DNA of 64,000 nt. Source: Synechococcus sp. JA-2-3B'a(2-13) (GTDB taxonomy: Bacteria; Cyanobacteriota; Cyanobacteriia; Thermostichales; Thermostichaceae). The notes beneath the pieces are model-generated. The model had not been told where the DNA came from, did no database searches, and saw only the letters and a program-made list of their open reading frames with translations. The position numbers were made by a program, and so were the translations under genes. This document shows positions 31,017 through 40,354 of this stretch, piece after piece. Position 1 is the stretch's first letter; every line of letters begins with the position of its first letter. The stretch spans positions 2,486,501-2,550,500 of the forward strand of contig NC_007776.1 in the NCBI RefSeq assembly GCF_000013225.1, given 5' to 3'.

Positions 31017-33119
31017 ATGCCTCCTGTCAGCACTGTCGAGCCAGCCGAGCCCATTGCCGAAGTCCAATCTCCTGAGCTGGCTTCTTCTCCTGCCGAGCCA
31101 TTGCCTGGCGCTGTGGACATGTCAGTGCCAACAACGACCGGGATCTCTATGGGATCCCTGCGGCGCTGGTGGGCGCGCTGGAAACAAAAGCTGCGCCTGG
31201 AGACCCAGCTGCTCTTTGTGGCCACGCTGGTGGTCTCCTTGGTGGTGAGCAGTTTCACCTTCTGGGCCGTCAGCACCGTGCAGCAGGATGCTCGCTTCAA
31301 CGAAGCCCGCTTTGGCCGAGATCTGGGGCTGCTCTTGGCCGCCAATGTCGCCCCCCTGATTGCGGAAGATCGCATTGGCGAAGTAGCGCAACTGTCCCGC
31401 CAGTACTTTGAGAGCACCAGCAGCATCCGCTATTTGCTCTACGCCGATCCCGAAGGAAACATCTACTACGGGATCCCGTTCTCCAATCAGGAGGTGAAAA
31501 CCTCCCTCAGCCTTACCCGTCGCATGCAACTGCCGGACAATCGCCCCCCTGCTGAGGGCCAACCGCTGGTGCGCACCCACCTCACTCCTGCCGGGCGGGT
31601 GACGGATATTTTCGTCGGCATCTACCATCAGGGCCGCTTTTTGGGCACCCTCGGCTTGGGCATCAATCCCAATCCCGCCCTGGTGCGCTCCACCCAGCTG
31701 GCGCGGGAGGTCTCGATTGGGGTGTTTTTGGCGGTGTGGGTCTTGGCCATCCTGGGAGCGGTGGTCAATGCCCTCACCATCACCTATCCCATCAAAGAGC
31801 TGGTCAAAGGTGTCCAGGAGATCACCAAAGGTAACTTCAAGCAGCGCATCGACCTGCCCTTCGGGGGAGAGCTGGCCCAGCTCATCGACAGCTTTAACGA
31901 GATGGCGGAGCGGCTGCAAAGCTACGAAGAGCAAAACATCGAGGAACTGGCTGCAGCCAAAGCCAAGTTGGAGACCTTGGTCTTCTCCATCGTCGATGCT
32001 GCCATTTTGCTGGATGCCGAGTTGCGGGTGCTGCTGCTCAACCCTGCCGCCTCCCGCATGTTTGGCTGGGAAGGGGATCCCGTTTTGGGCAAACCCCTGC
32101 CGGAGCTGTTGCCGGAGGATCTGCAGCAGCAACTGGCCCGCCCCCTGATGCAAATTGCCCGCGGGGATCAAGAGGCAGAGGAAGTTCGCGTCAACCTCAC
32201 CGGCCCTACCAAGCGCGTCATTCGCATTCTGCTTTCACCGGTGTCGGATCCGCGGCGGCAAAATCTCAAGGGGATCGTGATGACGGTGCAGGACATCACC
32301 CGCGAGGTGGAGCTCAACGAAGCCAAGGCTCAATTCATCAGCAACATCAGCCACGAGCTGCGCACCCCCCTCTTCAGCATCAAGTCTTTTATCGAGACCC
32401 TCTACGAGTACGGCGAGCAGATGTCCTCGGCGGAGCGGCTGGACTACCTGGAAATTGCCAACCGCGAAACCGATCGCCTCACCCGCCTGGTCAACGATGT
32501 TTTGGATTTGTCTCGTCTGGAATCGGGCAAGCAGTACCACTTTGAAGGTGTCGACATCGCGGCAGTGATCGAGCAGACTTTGCGCACCCACCAACTGCAG
32601 GCCCGCGACAAAGGGATCCAGCTGCGCAAATTCGTTGATCCCGATCTGCCTTTGGTGTGGGGCAACTACGATCTGCTCTTGCAGGTGATGACCAATCTCC
32701 TGGGCAATGCCCTCAAGTTCACTCCCTCAGGGGGCCTGGTGACGGTACATGCCCACCTGGTGGTTCAGGCGGATGGATCCCCGCAGGCAGTGCGGGTGGC
32801 GGTGGCCGATACAGGCATTGGCATTGCCCCAGAAGATCAGGAGCGGATTTTCGACCGCTTTTTCCGTGTCGAGAACCGGGTCCACACCCTAGAGGGCACC
32901 GGCCTGGGGTTGGCCATCGTGCGCAACATCCTGGAGAAACATCGAACCCGCATCTGCCTGGAGAGCAAGCTAGAACAGGGATCCACCTTCTGGTTCGACC
33001 TGCACCTGTACACTGAAGAGGGACCGCTGGAGTTCGAGGTTCAGCCAGCCGAGACGGATCCCCCCAGTTGCTGCTGGCGGGAGCATGCCTCTAACCCCCA
33101 AAACCCTGAACTTTGCTGA
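31017..33119 (+). CDS. nblS: NblS/Hik33-type sensor histidine kinase
   Basis: Membrane sensor kinase matching NblS (DspA, Hik33), the conserved cyanobacterial regulator of high-light, cold and nutrient stress responses. Layout: membrane segment near residue 65-85 (LFVATLVVSLVVSSFTFWAV), periplasmic loop, second membrane segment (VSIGVFLAVWVLAILGAVVN), HAMP linker, PAS domain (ETLVFSIVDAAILLDAELRV), H-box FISNISHELRTPLFSIKSFI with the phospho-His near residue 446, N-box MTNLLGNALKFTPSGG, G1 VADTGIGIAPEDQERIFDRF and G2 GTGLGLAIVRNILEKH. Candidate starts are 30954, 31017 and 31119; 31017 is a compromise at 700 residues. Known NblS proteins have about 660. Confidence 0.9.
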   Translation: MPPVSTVEPAEPIAEVQSPELASSPAEPLPGAVDMSVPTTTGISMGSLRRWWARWKQKLRLETQLLFVATLVVSLVVSSFTFWAVSTVQQDARFNEARFGRDLGLLLAANVAPLIAEDRIGEVAQLSRQYFESTSSIRYLLYADPEGNIYYGIPFSNQEVKTSLSLTRRMQLPDNRPPAEGQPLVRTHLTPAGRVTDIFVGIYHQGRFLGTLGLGINPNPALVRSTQLAREVSIGVFLAVWVLAILGAVVNALTITYPIKELVKGVQEITKGNFKQRIDLPFGGELAQLIDSFNEMAERLQSYEEQNIEELAAAKAKLETLVFSIVDAAILLDAELRVLLLNPAASRMFGWEGDPVLGKPLPELLPEDLQQQLARPLMQIARGDQEAEEVRVNLTGPTKRVIRILLSPVSDPRRQNLKGIVMTVQDITREVELNEAKAQFISNISHELRTPLFSIKSFIETLYEYGEQMSSAERLDYLEIANRETDRLTRLVNDVLDLSRLESGKQYHFEGVDIAAVIEQTLRTHQLQARDKGIQLRKFVDPDLPLVWGNYDLLLQVMTNLLGNALKFTPSGGLVTVHAHLVVQADGSPQAVRVAVADTGIGIAPEDQERIFDRFFRVENRVHTLEGTGLGLAIVRNILEKHRTRICLESKLEQGSTFWFDLHLYTEEGPLEFEVQPAETDPPSCCWREHASNPQNPELC

Positions 33120-33461
33120 ATTTACTGAGCTTTAGGCGGTTTGGCAAAAGTCATTGAGAGGGATATAGTAGACCAAGTTTCCCCCTGATCCTTGAGTCCA
33201 CCGCAACGGTTGCCGGGAAGTGAAGGGGGAAAGCGCTCGGGGGGTATTCCTCAGGGCTTTGCGGGATACCGCCTTCCTGCTTGGACTCCGTCCCGCTGAC
33301 GCGAACAGAGATAGGCAGGATGCGATCGCTTCTTTCCTGAACCATGTTCAGGAGAGTTCAGCGTGAATGTATCAGCACTCCCATCAACGCTGAGGATATG
33401 AAGGGCATACCGGCCATTTTTTGGGGGTTGGGCCTCAGTTTCGCATTTTTGTGCCACACTG
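33120..33461. other. Intergenic region after nblS
   Basis: 342 bases with no supported gene. It contains a dispersed repeat copy (33286-33308) and a single HIP1-type GCGATCGC within GATGCGATCGCTTC near 33320, rare in this window where GGGATCCC dominates. Confidence 0.5.
33286..33308 (-). repeat. Short dispersed repeat, family A
   Basis: CTCCGTCCCGCTGACGCGAA and flank, reverse orientation, intergenic. Confidence 0.7.
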
Positions 33462-33704
33462 GTGACCTCTACCACCACCACAGGGGGGCTGGGCAACCCG
33501 CTGTTGGCCACCGGCGAAAACGTCACTTCTCTGCTGCTGGCGGTGGTGGCGGTGCTGGCCCCTTGGCTGGCAGTGCTGCTGATGGGTTTGCTGGTGTACT
33601 GGCTGGGCAAACGGGCGTTGAAACTGGGGTTCCGCAGCAGAAATGTCGATCCCAAGTCTCAGGGATCCCCGCCGACGGCTGTTCTACACTGGAGAAGGTT
33701 TTAA
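33462..33704 (+). CDS. Small membrane protein (80 aa)
   Basis: 80-residue frame from GTG 33462. One long hydrophobic segment (VTSLLLAVVAVLAPWLAVLL, then MGLLVYWLG) is followed by a basic stretch KRALKLGFRSR, as expected for a membrane protein with a positively charged cytoplasmic side. The last 15 residues after DPKSQG look atypical. I do not recognise the family. It is 15 bp before the 2TM-type gene in the same direction, suggesting a pair. Confidence 0.5.
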   Translation: MTSTTTTGGLGNPLLATGENVTSLLLAVVAVLAPWLAVLLMGLLVYWLGKRALKLGFRSRNVDPKSQGSPPTAVLHWRRF

Positions 33705-33719
33705 CTGGATGGTTTTGCC

Positions 33720-34037
33720 ATGCCGCCTCGCTGGCCCCGGAAGCCCTCCCGTCGGGATCCCGAATTTCGCAAGCTGGATGATCGCTATACCTATGCCGCC
33801 CACCTGTCTGTTTTCCTCTGTAGCGGGTCTGGGCTGGTGTTTTTTCAGCAACTGTACCGCGCGGATTGGCCGTGGCTGGTGCCCCTGTTGGGCTGGTGGG
33901 CTTTGGGGCTAGGGATCCACAGCTTCTGGATCTTTTTTGTGGCCCGCTATCCCGTCGAGGCCGGCTTTGGGGAGCTCACTCCCGGCGCGCACGAAAACCC
34001 AACAGCCGCGGAGACGGATCCCTCCAGAGCCAGCTAG
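33720..34037 (+). CDS. 2TM-domain protein
   Basis: 105-residue protein matching the 2TM domain pattern: a charged N-terminus, YTYAAHLSVFLCSGSGLVFF as helix one, then WPWLVPLLGWWALGLGIHSF as helix two, with His and Trp positions typical of the family. In other bacteria this domain occurs in small membrane proteins and in some sensors; no function is known. The polar tail ends EDPSRAS-like TDPSRAS. It converges on the CNNM/CorC gene. Confidence 0.65.
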   Translation: MPPRWPRKPSRRDPEFRKLDDRYTYAAHLSVFLCSGSGLVFFQQLYRADWPWLVPLLGWWALGLGIHSFWIFFVARYPVEAGFGELTPGAHENPTAAETDPSRAS

Positions 34038-34072
34038 GACTTAGAGAGGGGATGATCCCCTTGCTCCTGTTC

Positions 34073-35110
34073 TCAGCCAGGGGAGGTAGAAGCTCCACCT
34101 GGTCGTCGTTGTCGCTGCAGCAGCAGGGGGGAGAGGTCGCTCTCGTCGTAAATATCCCCCACCAGCTCCTCCAAAATGTCCTCCAGCGTGATCAGGCCGG
34201 TGGTGCCGCCGAACTCATCCACCACAATCCCTAGGTGTTGGCGAGAGCGCAGCATTTCCTTGAGCAACAAGCTGACCCGCTTGGTGTCCGGCACAAAAAA
34301 AGGCGGTGCCATCGCCTGGGTCACTTCGGCATTGCCTTTTTGATCGAGATAGCGCAAGGCTTGCTTGAGGTGGATAATGCCGACGATCTCGTCCTTGGAT
34401 TCTCCCTGCACGGGGATGCGCGAGTAGCCCGTTTCCAAACAGAGCTTCACCACATCCTGCAGTGTTTTGTCGTGGGAGATGGTCTCCATTTTAACTCTGG
34501 GCTTGGCCACGTCCCGCGCCTGCAGCAAGTCCAAAGCCAAGGCCCCACGGAACAGCCGCCGTTTTTGCCAATCCAGCAGCCCCCGTTGCCCCAACACATC
34601 GATCAACAGCTCCAAATCCTTGAGAGAAGCGGTGGCCGTCAGGGGGGAGAACTCCAATAGGTTGAAGAGCCTGCTGACAACCCACTCAAAAGCGTCGCTA
34701 AAAGGGCGCAACAGCAGCGATAGGATGTGGACGGGCCGCACCACCCAGCGGAATACCCCCAGTGGATGGCTCACCGCCAAGGACTTTGGGGCTACTTCTC
34801 CAAAGAGGAGCACCACAATTGTGGTGGGCACGGTGGCGGCCAAAGCTCCAATCTGGGTTCCCAACAGTTCAATAGAGAGGGTTGTGGCCAAAGCGGCAAT
34901 GCCGATGTTGACAAAGTTGTTCACCAGCAACAGGGTGGTGATCAGCCGCGAGCGCTGTTGTTGGGCCAGTCGATACAAGCCCTGCGGATCCCCTTGTTCT
35001 TCGATCAGAGATTCCAGGCGCAGGTTGTCCATGGCCGTGATGGCGGTTTCGGCCCCAGAGCAAGCTCCTGAGAGGAGCAGCAGAAAGGCTAAGAGAAAGA
35101 CATTAACCAT
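34073..35110 (-). CDS. CNNM/CorC-type transporter (DUF21 plus CBS pair)
   Basis: 345-residue membrane protein of the CNNM/CorC (hemolysin-like) family, linked to magnesium or other cation efflux. The DUF21 membrane domain covers residues 1-150 (LLSGACSGAETAITAMDNLR, NNFVNIGIAALATTLSI, LLFGEVAPKSLAVSHP) and two CBS motifs follow at 200-320 (CLETGYSRIPVQGESKDEIV, HLGIVVDEFGGTTGLITLED). The C-terminal CorC-HlyC domain found in longer members is absent; the protein ends soon after the second CBS. Start ATG 35110. A dispersed repeat lies at 35111-35137, immediately before the start codon. Confidence 0.88.
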   Translation of the reverse strand: MVNVFLLAFLLLLSGACSGAETAITAMDNLRLESLIEEQGDPQGLYRLAQQQRSRLITTLLLVNNFVNIGIAALATTLSIELLGTQIGALAATVPTTIVVLLFGEVAPKSLAVSHPLGVFRWVVRPVHILSLLLRPFSDAFEWVVSRLFNLLEFSPLTATASLKDLELLIDVLGQRGLLDWQKRRLFRGALALDLLQARDVAKPRVKMETISHDKTLQDVVKLCLETGYSRIPVQGESKDEIVGIIHLKQALRYLDQKGNAEVTQAMAPPFFVPDTKRVSLLLKEMLRSRQHLGIVVDEFGGTTGLITLEDILEELVGDIYDESDLSPLLLQRQRRPGGASTSPG

Positions 35111-35309
35111 AGCGCTCCGTTCGCGACGGCGGAACGGGATACAGGTAGCATTGGCTCATCGAGAGAAAAGCGGGTCGGCCTATTTCCATCATCAACGGGA
35201 TCCCCTCCGGCACCTCAACACCTCGGTGGTTTTGCCAAAGTTCATCACTCAACCCATAGCTCGGCATCCGTGCCCCCTCATCAACTGCATCTTCAACGAA
35301 AATCTTCAA
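35103..35309 (-). CDS. Possible small protein upstream of the CNNM/CorC gene
   Basis: 68-residue frame from TTG 35309 ending at TAA 35103-35105, overlapping the CNNM/CorC start. The N-terminal part (KIFVEDAVDEGARMPSYGLS) has protein-like composition, but the last 12 residues (PPSRTERYG) derive from a dispersed repeat. I recognise no family. It could be a real small gene extended by the repeat, or chance. Confidence 0.3.
   Translation of the reverse strand: MKIFVEDAVDEGARMPSYGLSDELWQNHRGVEVPEGIPLMMEIGRPAFLSMSQCYLYPVPPSRTERYG
35111..35137. repeat. Short dispersed repeat, family A-like
   Basis: AGCGCTCCGTTCGCGACGGC then GGAACGG, a variant with a palindromic centre, touching the start codon of the CNNM/CorC gene. 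Confidence 0.55.
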
Positions 35310-35411
35310 TGAGAAATGAGAGAGGGATCAAGCTGTTCAAACCGGCCAGCTCCCTGAAAATCATGCGGAAATCTGACTTGTCCCGTTGATTTAGTCTTGA
35401 TTGAGTCAAAG

Positions 35412-37046
35412 CTACTGATCTAAACGGGCCGGGCCAGATCGCTCCAAAAGTTGCCGGTACAACATGACAATCTTGTCTTGCACCTCGGATTGGCTCAGGT
35501 GATCTGTGTCGATCAAGATGGCATCGGGGGCAGGCCGCAAGGGAGAGATGAGCCGTTCGCTGTCGCGGCGATCCCGCTGCTCGATTTGCGCTTTCAATTC
35601 TTCGAGAGGCACCATTTGCCCTTGGGCTTGGAGTTGGTGTTGCCGACGCTGCGCCCGCTCCCCAACAGAAGCGGTCAAGAAAACCTTCAGCTCTGCATCA
35701 GGAAAGACGTGGGTGCCGATATCCCGCCCCTCCAAGACAGCACCGCCATCCCGGCCAATGCTGCGTTGCCGCTTCACCAGCTCCTGGCGTACTCCCGGCA
35801 CTGCCGCCACGTGAGAGACCCAGCGGGTCACTTCCGGAGAGCGAATGGCCTGGGTAATTTCTTCGCCATCGGCCCAGATGCGGGTCGGCTCTGTCGAAGA
35901 GGTGCCACTTTGCAGGGTGAGCTGGGTTTGGGCGGCCAGTTGGGTGAGTTGCTCGGCATCGTCCAAAGGGATCCCCCGTTGCAGTGCCAGCCAGGTGATG
36001 GCTCGATACATGGCCCCCGTGTCCAAGTACAAAAGCTGCAGCTGGGCGGCTACTGCCCGCGCCACGGTGGATTTTCCGGCTCCAGCCGGGCCGTCAATGG
36101 CAATCAGCGGGCGACGCGGGGGAGAAGTCGTGCCGGAAGAAGGGGGTGCCGCATGCTGGACTCTCTCCGGCAAGGGATCCCCTTGCTCTGGGGAAAGGAG
36201 CAGGTTGTCGATCAGGCGAGTCTGCCCCACATAGGCAGCAATGGCCAGCAGGCCCTTGTCTTCCACCCGCGGCAGCGGCTGTAGCGTTTGGGGATCCACC
36301 AATTCCAGGTATTGCAGTTGCAGCTCTGGGGTATGCTCCAGCTCAGCACGGGCGGCGGCAAGGATCCCTTCTGCTGAGGGATCCCCGGCCTGCCAATGGT
36401 CATATCCCCGACGCAAGGCCCGGTACAGCCCGGCAGCCACCTGTCGTTCAGCAGCAGAAAGGTAGCGGTTGCGGGAGCTACAGGCGAGGCCATCGGCTTC
36501 TCGCACCGTGGAGCAGGGAACAATCGTGGTGGGTATTTGCAGATCCCGAACCAAACGCTGAATGATCGCCAGTTGCTGGGCGTCTTTTTGGCCGAAGTAG
36601 GCCCGCTGCGGCTGCACCAGGTTCAGCAGTTGCAGCACAATGGTGGCTACACCGCGAAAGTGGCCAGGTCGGTGGGGGGCGCAGAGGGTCTGCAGAAGGG
36701 ATTCGGGGGGCATGACCCAGGTGCGGTCGCTTCCGGTTGCGGGGTCGGCTCCCATCTCTTGCGGGTCAGGGGCAAAGACCACATCCACACCTGCTGCCTC
36801 GCACAAAGCTCGGTCCCCCTCCTCGTCGCGGGGATAGCGATCCCAGTCTTCGTTGGGGCCAAATTGCAGCGGATTGACGAAAATGCTGACCACCGTGTGG
36901 TCACACTCTTGCCGGCAGCGGCGGATTAGGCTGAGATGGCCCTCATGCAGGGATCCCATCGTGGGCACCAAGCCAACTGTGGATCCCCGCCAATCGGCTA
37001 CCTGCTCCCGCAAAGCAGCAACTGTGCGCAGCCAGTGCATCGCCAT
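35412..37046 (-). CDS. panC-cmk: Bifunctional pantothenate synthetase / cytidylate kinase
   Basis: Fusion typical of cyanobacteria. Residues 1-280 are pantothenate synthetase (pantoate + beta-alanine + ATP), with GLVPTMGSLHEGHLSLIRRC, VFVNPLQFGPNEDWDRYP-like FVNPLQFGPNEDWDRYPRDE, YFGQKDAQQLAIIQRLVRDL and GLACSSRNRYLSAAER. Residues 310-544 are CMP kinase, with P-loop IDGPAGAGKSTVARAVAAQL near residue 315, LYLDTGAMYRAITWLAL, VLEGRDIGTHVFPDAELKVF and RDRRDSERLISPL. The linker has poly-Ser/Thr/Pro. Either ATG at 37046 or 37040 could be used; GAGG lies 5 bases before the first. panE (42162-43133) is another pantothenate gene. Confidence 0.95.
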   Translation of the reverse strand: MAMHWLRTVAALREQVADWRGSTVGLVPTMGSLHEGHLSLIRRCRQECDHTVVSIFVNPLQFGPNEDWDRYPRDEEGDRALCEAAGVDVVFAPDPQEMGADPATGSDRTWVMPPESLLQTLCAPHRPGHFRGVATIVLQLLNLVQPQRAYFGQKDAQQLAIIQRLVRDLQIPTTIVPCSTVREADGLACSSRNRYLSAAERQVAAGLYRALRRGYDHWQAGDPSAEGILAAARAELEHTPELQLQYLELVDPQTLQPLPRVEDKGLLAIAAYVGQTRLIDNLLLSPEQGDPLPERVQHAAPPSSGTTSPPRRPLIAIDGPAGAGKSTVARAVAAQLQLLYLDTGAMYRAITWLALQRGIPLDDAEQLTQLAAQTQLTLQSGTSSTEPTRIWADGEEITQAIRSPEVTRWVSHVAAVPGVRQELVKRQRSIGRDGGAVLEGRDIGTHVFPDAELKVFLTASVGERAQRRQHQLQAQGQMVPLEELKAQIEQRDRRDSERLISPLRPAPDAILIDTDHLSQSEVQDKIVMLYRQLLERSGPARLDQ

Positions 37047-37103
37047 GCCACCTCAATCTCTCTCTCCCCTATGGGTTTTCTCCAACCCCCCCAAAGGCTG
37101 CTC

Positions 37104-37217
37104 CTACAGGCCGATCTTGTTGCTGCGTTGATATTGCCTGTAGGCTGCCACGAATAAGCCCGCCAAGGTGACCACCACCATGCCCAAGACGATCCCCAAC
37201 AAAATCGGCTCGATCAC
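37104..37217 (-). CDS. petG: Cytochrome b6f complex subunit PetG
   Basis: 37-residue single-span subunit needed for assembly and stability of the cytochrome b6f complex in the thylakoid membrane. The sequence [36 protein letters not shown] matches PetG along its whole length (family length 37). It starts at GTG 37217, with GGGAGG about 10 bases upstream, and stops at TAG 37104-37106. It lies 58 bp before panC-cmk on the same strand. It is easy to miss because of its size and GTG start. Confidence 0.95.
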   Translation of the reverse strand: MIEPILLGIVLGMVVVTLAGLFVAAYRQYQRSNKIGL

Positions 37218-37363
37218 AACACAGACCTCCCAGTTCAAACCTAGATCATGATAAGCCAAGCCCAAACCTATCCTCACCGTTCCTTGCCAAGGAAATCGAG
37301 GGGGGATCCCCTAATAAAATGCAGGGGATCCGCGAAGCCGTTGAGATGGCATACCCATAGCCC

Positions 37364-38767
37364 ATGAGGTCAATTGTCTTGTCCGGGGATGGCGGAGACT
37401 TGAAGGAGTGCCTGTCCAAACTGGAAGAGCAACTGCGCCCTTTGGCAGACAAGGCCGTTCCCCTGCTGGTGGCGGACTCGCATCCAGTGCAGGTGTGGGC
37501 GGCAGTTTTGACCTGCCAACGCTTGGGGATCCCGCTGTTCCTGGGTAATCCCCACTGGGGAGAACGGGAATGGGGACAGGCTTTGGCGGATATGGGATCC
37601 GGCTGGTGCTGGCGCCAGGGCCGACTGGAAGGGGATCCCGCCCCCTTGAATCCGCGCCTGCGAGAGTTGCGGGAAGTTTTGCCCAGCTCCCATTGGCCGT
37701 TGATCGGCATCCCCACCGGTGGCTCCGGCGGCCAGATAAAATGGGCCATGCACTCTTGGCTGACCCTCAGTGCCTCGGCCAAAGCCCACCAACAGCACTT
37801 TGCCGTCGGGCCTGTACACAGCTATTGCCTTCTGCCCTTGTACCACGTCAGCGGCTTGATGCAGGCAGTCCGCTCCTGGCTGAGCGGTGGGCAGTGGGTT
37901 GTCTGGGATTGGAAACGGCAACAGCAGGCCAAGGCTTGGGATCCCCCTTTGCCGGGGAGCTTTCTATCGCTGGTGCCCACTCAGTTGCAACGGCTGTTGC
38001 TCAGCGCCCATCCGGGAGTTTTGGAGAGCCTGCGCCAATTTCGGGCCATTTTGGTCGGCGGTGGCCCCACCTGGCCCAGCTTGCGGCAACAGGCCCGGCA
38101 ACTTCACCTTCCCCTTGCCCTCACCTACGGTATGACCGAGACCGCCTCCCAGGTGTGTACGTTGCTGCCAGAAGCCTTTTGGCAAGGGAGCGACAGTCTG
38201 GGTCGGCCTCTGCCCCACGCCACGCTCCAGATCCGCAGCGAAAAAGGGGATCCCCTGCCCAGCCATGCTGTGGGCTACATTCACATTCAGGCAGAGTCGC
38301 TGGCACTGGGCTACTACCCGCACCTAAGTGCTACGCACCGCTTACGCGAAGGGCAACAGCAAGGCTTTACCCCCGGCGATTTGGGCTATCTAGACCGACA
38401 GGGATCCCTCTATTGGTTAGGTCGAGCCGATGACCTAATCCTAACCGGCGGGGAAAAGGTGATGGCTGCAGAAGTGGAAGGGGAGATCCGAGCCAGCGGC
38501 TGGGTGGAAGATGTGTGCGTGTTGGGCCTACCGGATGCCGAATGGGGGCAGCGGGTTGTGGCGGTGGTCGTCCCCAAAACGGGGATCCCCAAAGAGCTGG
38601 AAATGCACCTGAAGCAACACCTAAGCCGCCAACTGAGTCCCTTCAAGCACCCCAAGCACTGGCTGTGGTGTACGGGGATCCCGCGCAACCCTCAGGGCAA
38701 AGTCAACCGCCAACAACTCCGGCAGTGGGCAGCTCAGACGTTGGGGATCCCAACGCAGGCAAGTTAG
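37364..38767 (+). CDS. menE: o-Succinylbenzoate-CoA ligase (MenE-type AMP-forming ligase)
   Basis: 467-residue adenylate-forming enzyme; in cyanobacteria it activates o-succinylbenzoate for phylloquinone, the quinone of photosystem I. Core motifs: P-loop [14 protein letters not shown] (A3), [30 protein letters not shown] (A5), [14 protein letters not shown] (A7 Asp), [18 protein letters not shown] (A8) and [11 protein letters not shown] with the A10 Lys. The N-terminal domain is shortened, normal for MenE. A dispersed repeat (38329-38353) inside the gene codes THRLREG in the surface loop before GFTPGD. Start ATG 37364; no strong ribosome site is visible. Assignment to MenE over another acyl ligase rests on length and context-free resemblance. 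Confidence 0.8.
   Translation: MRSIVLSGDGGDLKECLSKLEEQLRPLADKAVPLLVADSHPVQVWAAVLTCQRLGIPLFLGNPHWGEREWGQALADMGSGWCWRQGRLEGDPAPLNPRLRELREVLPSSHWPLIGIPTGGSGGQIKWAMHSWLTLSASAKAHQQHFAVGPVHSYCLLPLYHVSGLMQAVRSWLSGGQWVVWDWKRQQQAKAWDPPLPGSFLSLVPTQLQRLLLSAHPGVLESLRQFRAILVGGGPTWPSLRQQARQLHLPLALTYGMTETASQVCTLLPEAFWQGSDSLGRPLPHATLQIRSEKGDPLPSHAVGYIHIQAESLALGYYPHLSATHRLREGQQQGFTPGDLGYLDRQGSLYWLGRADDLILTGGEKVMAAEVEGEIRASGWVEDVCVLGLPDAEWGQRVVAVVVPKTGIPKELEMHLKQHLSRQLSPFKHPKHWLWCTGIPRNPQGKVNRQQLRQWAAQTLGIPTQAS
38329..38353 (-). repeat. Short dispersed repeat, family A, inside menE
   Basis: TGCTACGCACCGCTTACGCG then AAGGG, read in frame as ATHRLREG between HLS and QQQGFTPGD. Confidence 0.75.
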
Positions 38768-39357
38768 CGGGATCCCTCCCGAATGCCCAGACGGGCTAAA
38801 TCTCGCTTGATTTCAAAGGCCAATTCTCGGTTGTGCGGCTCCGTGGCCAAAGCTTTTCTCAAGTAGGCTTCCGCCTGCTGATAGCGCCCCTCGTAGATCA
38901 AATGGTTGCCGAAGCGCTGGTAGGCCAACGCCAAGATGTGGATGGCCTCGCTGGAGTTGGGAAACCGTTTCAGCAGCGCCTCCGCCTGGGCCACCGCCGT
39001 GGGCAACTTCCGCTCCCGCCAGGCTGCCTTGACGCGGGCAATCCCCTCCTTGAGCCCTTCCGGATTGGGCTGCTCTGCCGATGAGGGGCCTATGCTGCGA
39101 ATGACCACCCGCCTTTCGCCGGCAGCAGGAGAGCTGGGTGGAGATTGACGTTGTGCAGATTGACGTTGTGCATCGTAGCGCCGCCGCTGCTCAGGGTCGC
39201 TCAGCACTTGGTAGGCTTGGTGGATTTGTTGGAAACGCTCTCGGGATCCCTCCCCTGCCACATCAGGGTGAAACTGCCGCGCCAACCGTCGAAACGCCTG
39301 TTTAATCTCTTCAATGTCCGCTGCAGGAGATAGGTTCAGGATCGCGTAGTAATCCAT
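38764..39357 (-). CDS. DnaJ-domain protein with C-terminal TPR
   Basis: 197-residue protein with an N-terminal J domain ([32 protein letters not shown] with the essential [19 protein letters not shown]) and a C-terminal tetratricopeptide segment from about residue 110 ([60 protein letters not shown]). The J domain should stimulate an Hsp70; the TPR part would choose the partner. I start at ATG 39357 because the J domain begins directly there; an upstream in-frame ATG at 39399 would add 14 residues. Its end overlaps the end of menE by four bases. Confidence 0.85.
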   Translation of the reverse strand: MDYYAILNLSPAADIEEIKQAFRRLARQFHPDVAGEGSRERFQQIHQAYQVLSDPEQRRRYDAQRQSAQRQSPPSSPAAGERRVVIRSIGPSSAEQPNPEGLKEGIARVKAAWRERKLPTAVAQAEALLKRFPNSSEAIHILALAYQRFGNHLIYEGRYQQAEAYLRKALATEPHNRELAFEIKRDLARLGIREGSR

Positions 39358-39598
39358 AAACGGTGGCGCAACTAAGGGATCGGGAAAAGACCTGGCCAAA
39401 AACCAGCTCTAGTCTATCGCTGCGGCCCCGGCTTGACCAAGGGATCCCACCAAGCGCTTGGTTCTCCCGCTTCCCTCAGCAGCAGGGATCCAGTGTTAGA
39501 CTTTGCCCAAGTTGTTTGGAGCCTCCATTCCGGCCTATCGAGGATCCCTTCCTGTTGCCCAACTTCATTGCAACTTGGCTTTTTTATTTCTATCTGTT

Positions 39599-40354
39599 AT
39601 GAGTGAAGCGCTTCATCAAGCTCTTGCCAATCGAGATCTAAAACAATTATTGGCCCATTTGCAGCGGGGGGAAGATGTGAATGCTGTCGATGCTCAGGGA
39701 ATGACTTTGCTTCATAAAGCGACACTCCTTGGCGATTTGGAACTGTTGGATTTGCTCTTGGCCCATGGCGCTTCTCCCAATGCCTTGGATCCCACAGGTG
39801 CCACCCCTCTCCATTTGGCTGCTGCCGTCGGCCAGGTCAAGCTGGTGGAGCGTCTTTTGAGGGCAGGCAGCGATATCGATCTCCCAGATAACCATGGCTA
39901 TACCCCTCTCCAGCGGGCTGCTTTAACCGATCAGGCGGAGGTAATCGGTCTGCTCATCCAGAAGGGAGCCAACACCGGTCGTGTTCTCCACTGGGCCACA
40001 GCCACCGGTCGAAAAAGCATTCTGGCCCGCCTACTATCCAAGGGAGCGCCGGTGGATGCCACTGACGAAACAGGCCGAACCCCTCTGCATGAAGCCGCCA
40101 CCCGAGGGGATTTGGGCATCGCTCGCTTTCTGCTCTTGTACGGGGCCAATGCCAATGCGCGCAACCGATTCGGGGCGACACCGATGCACTGGGCTGCTTG
40201 GGAAGGACACATCGAAATCCTGGAGCTTTTGCTGGAAAATGGAGCCGAACTAAACCCTCGCAATGAAGATGGGCATACCCCCTTAGCCTATGCACAAAAA
40301 CGCCAACACAGGCTGGCTGCTCAATGGTTACAAGATCGAGGAGCAACTCTTTAG
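39599..40354 (+). CDS. Ankyrin-repeat protein
   Basis: 251-residue protein made almost entirely of ankyrin repeats, about seven units. Examples: GEDVNAVDAQGMTLLHKATL, ASPNALDPTGATPLHLAAAV, SDIDLPDNHGYTPLQRAALT, APVDATDETGRTPLHEAATR, ANANARNRFGATPMHWAAWE and AELNPRNEDGHTPLAYAQKR. There is no signal peptide if it starts at ATG 39599 (SEALHQALAN), so it is likely cytosolic and acts by binding other proteins. The upstream open frame to 39503 looks non-coding. No partner can be inferred; the downstream kilobase has no supported gene. Confidence 0.85.
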   Translation: MSEALHQALANRDLKQLLAHLQRGEDVNAVDAQGMTLLHKATLLGDLELLDLLLAHGASPNALDPTGATPLHLAAAVGQVKLVERLLRAGSDIDLPDNHGYTPLQRAALTDQAEVIGLLIQKGANTGRVLHWATATGRKSILARLLSKGAPVDATDETGRTPLHEAATRGDLGIARFLLLYGANANARNRFGATPMHWAAWEGHIEILELLLENGAELNPRNEDGHTPLAYAQKRQHRLAAQWLQDRGATL

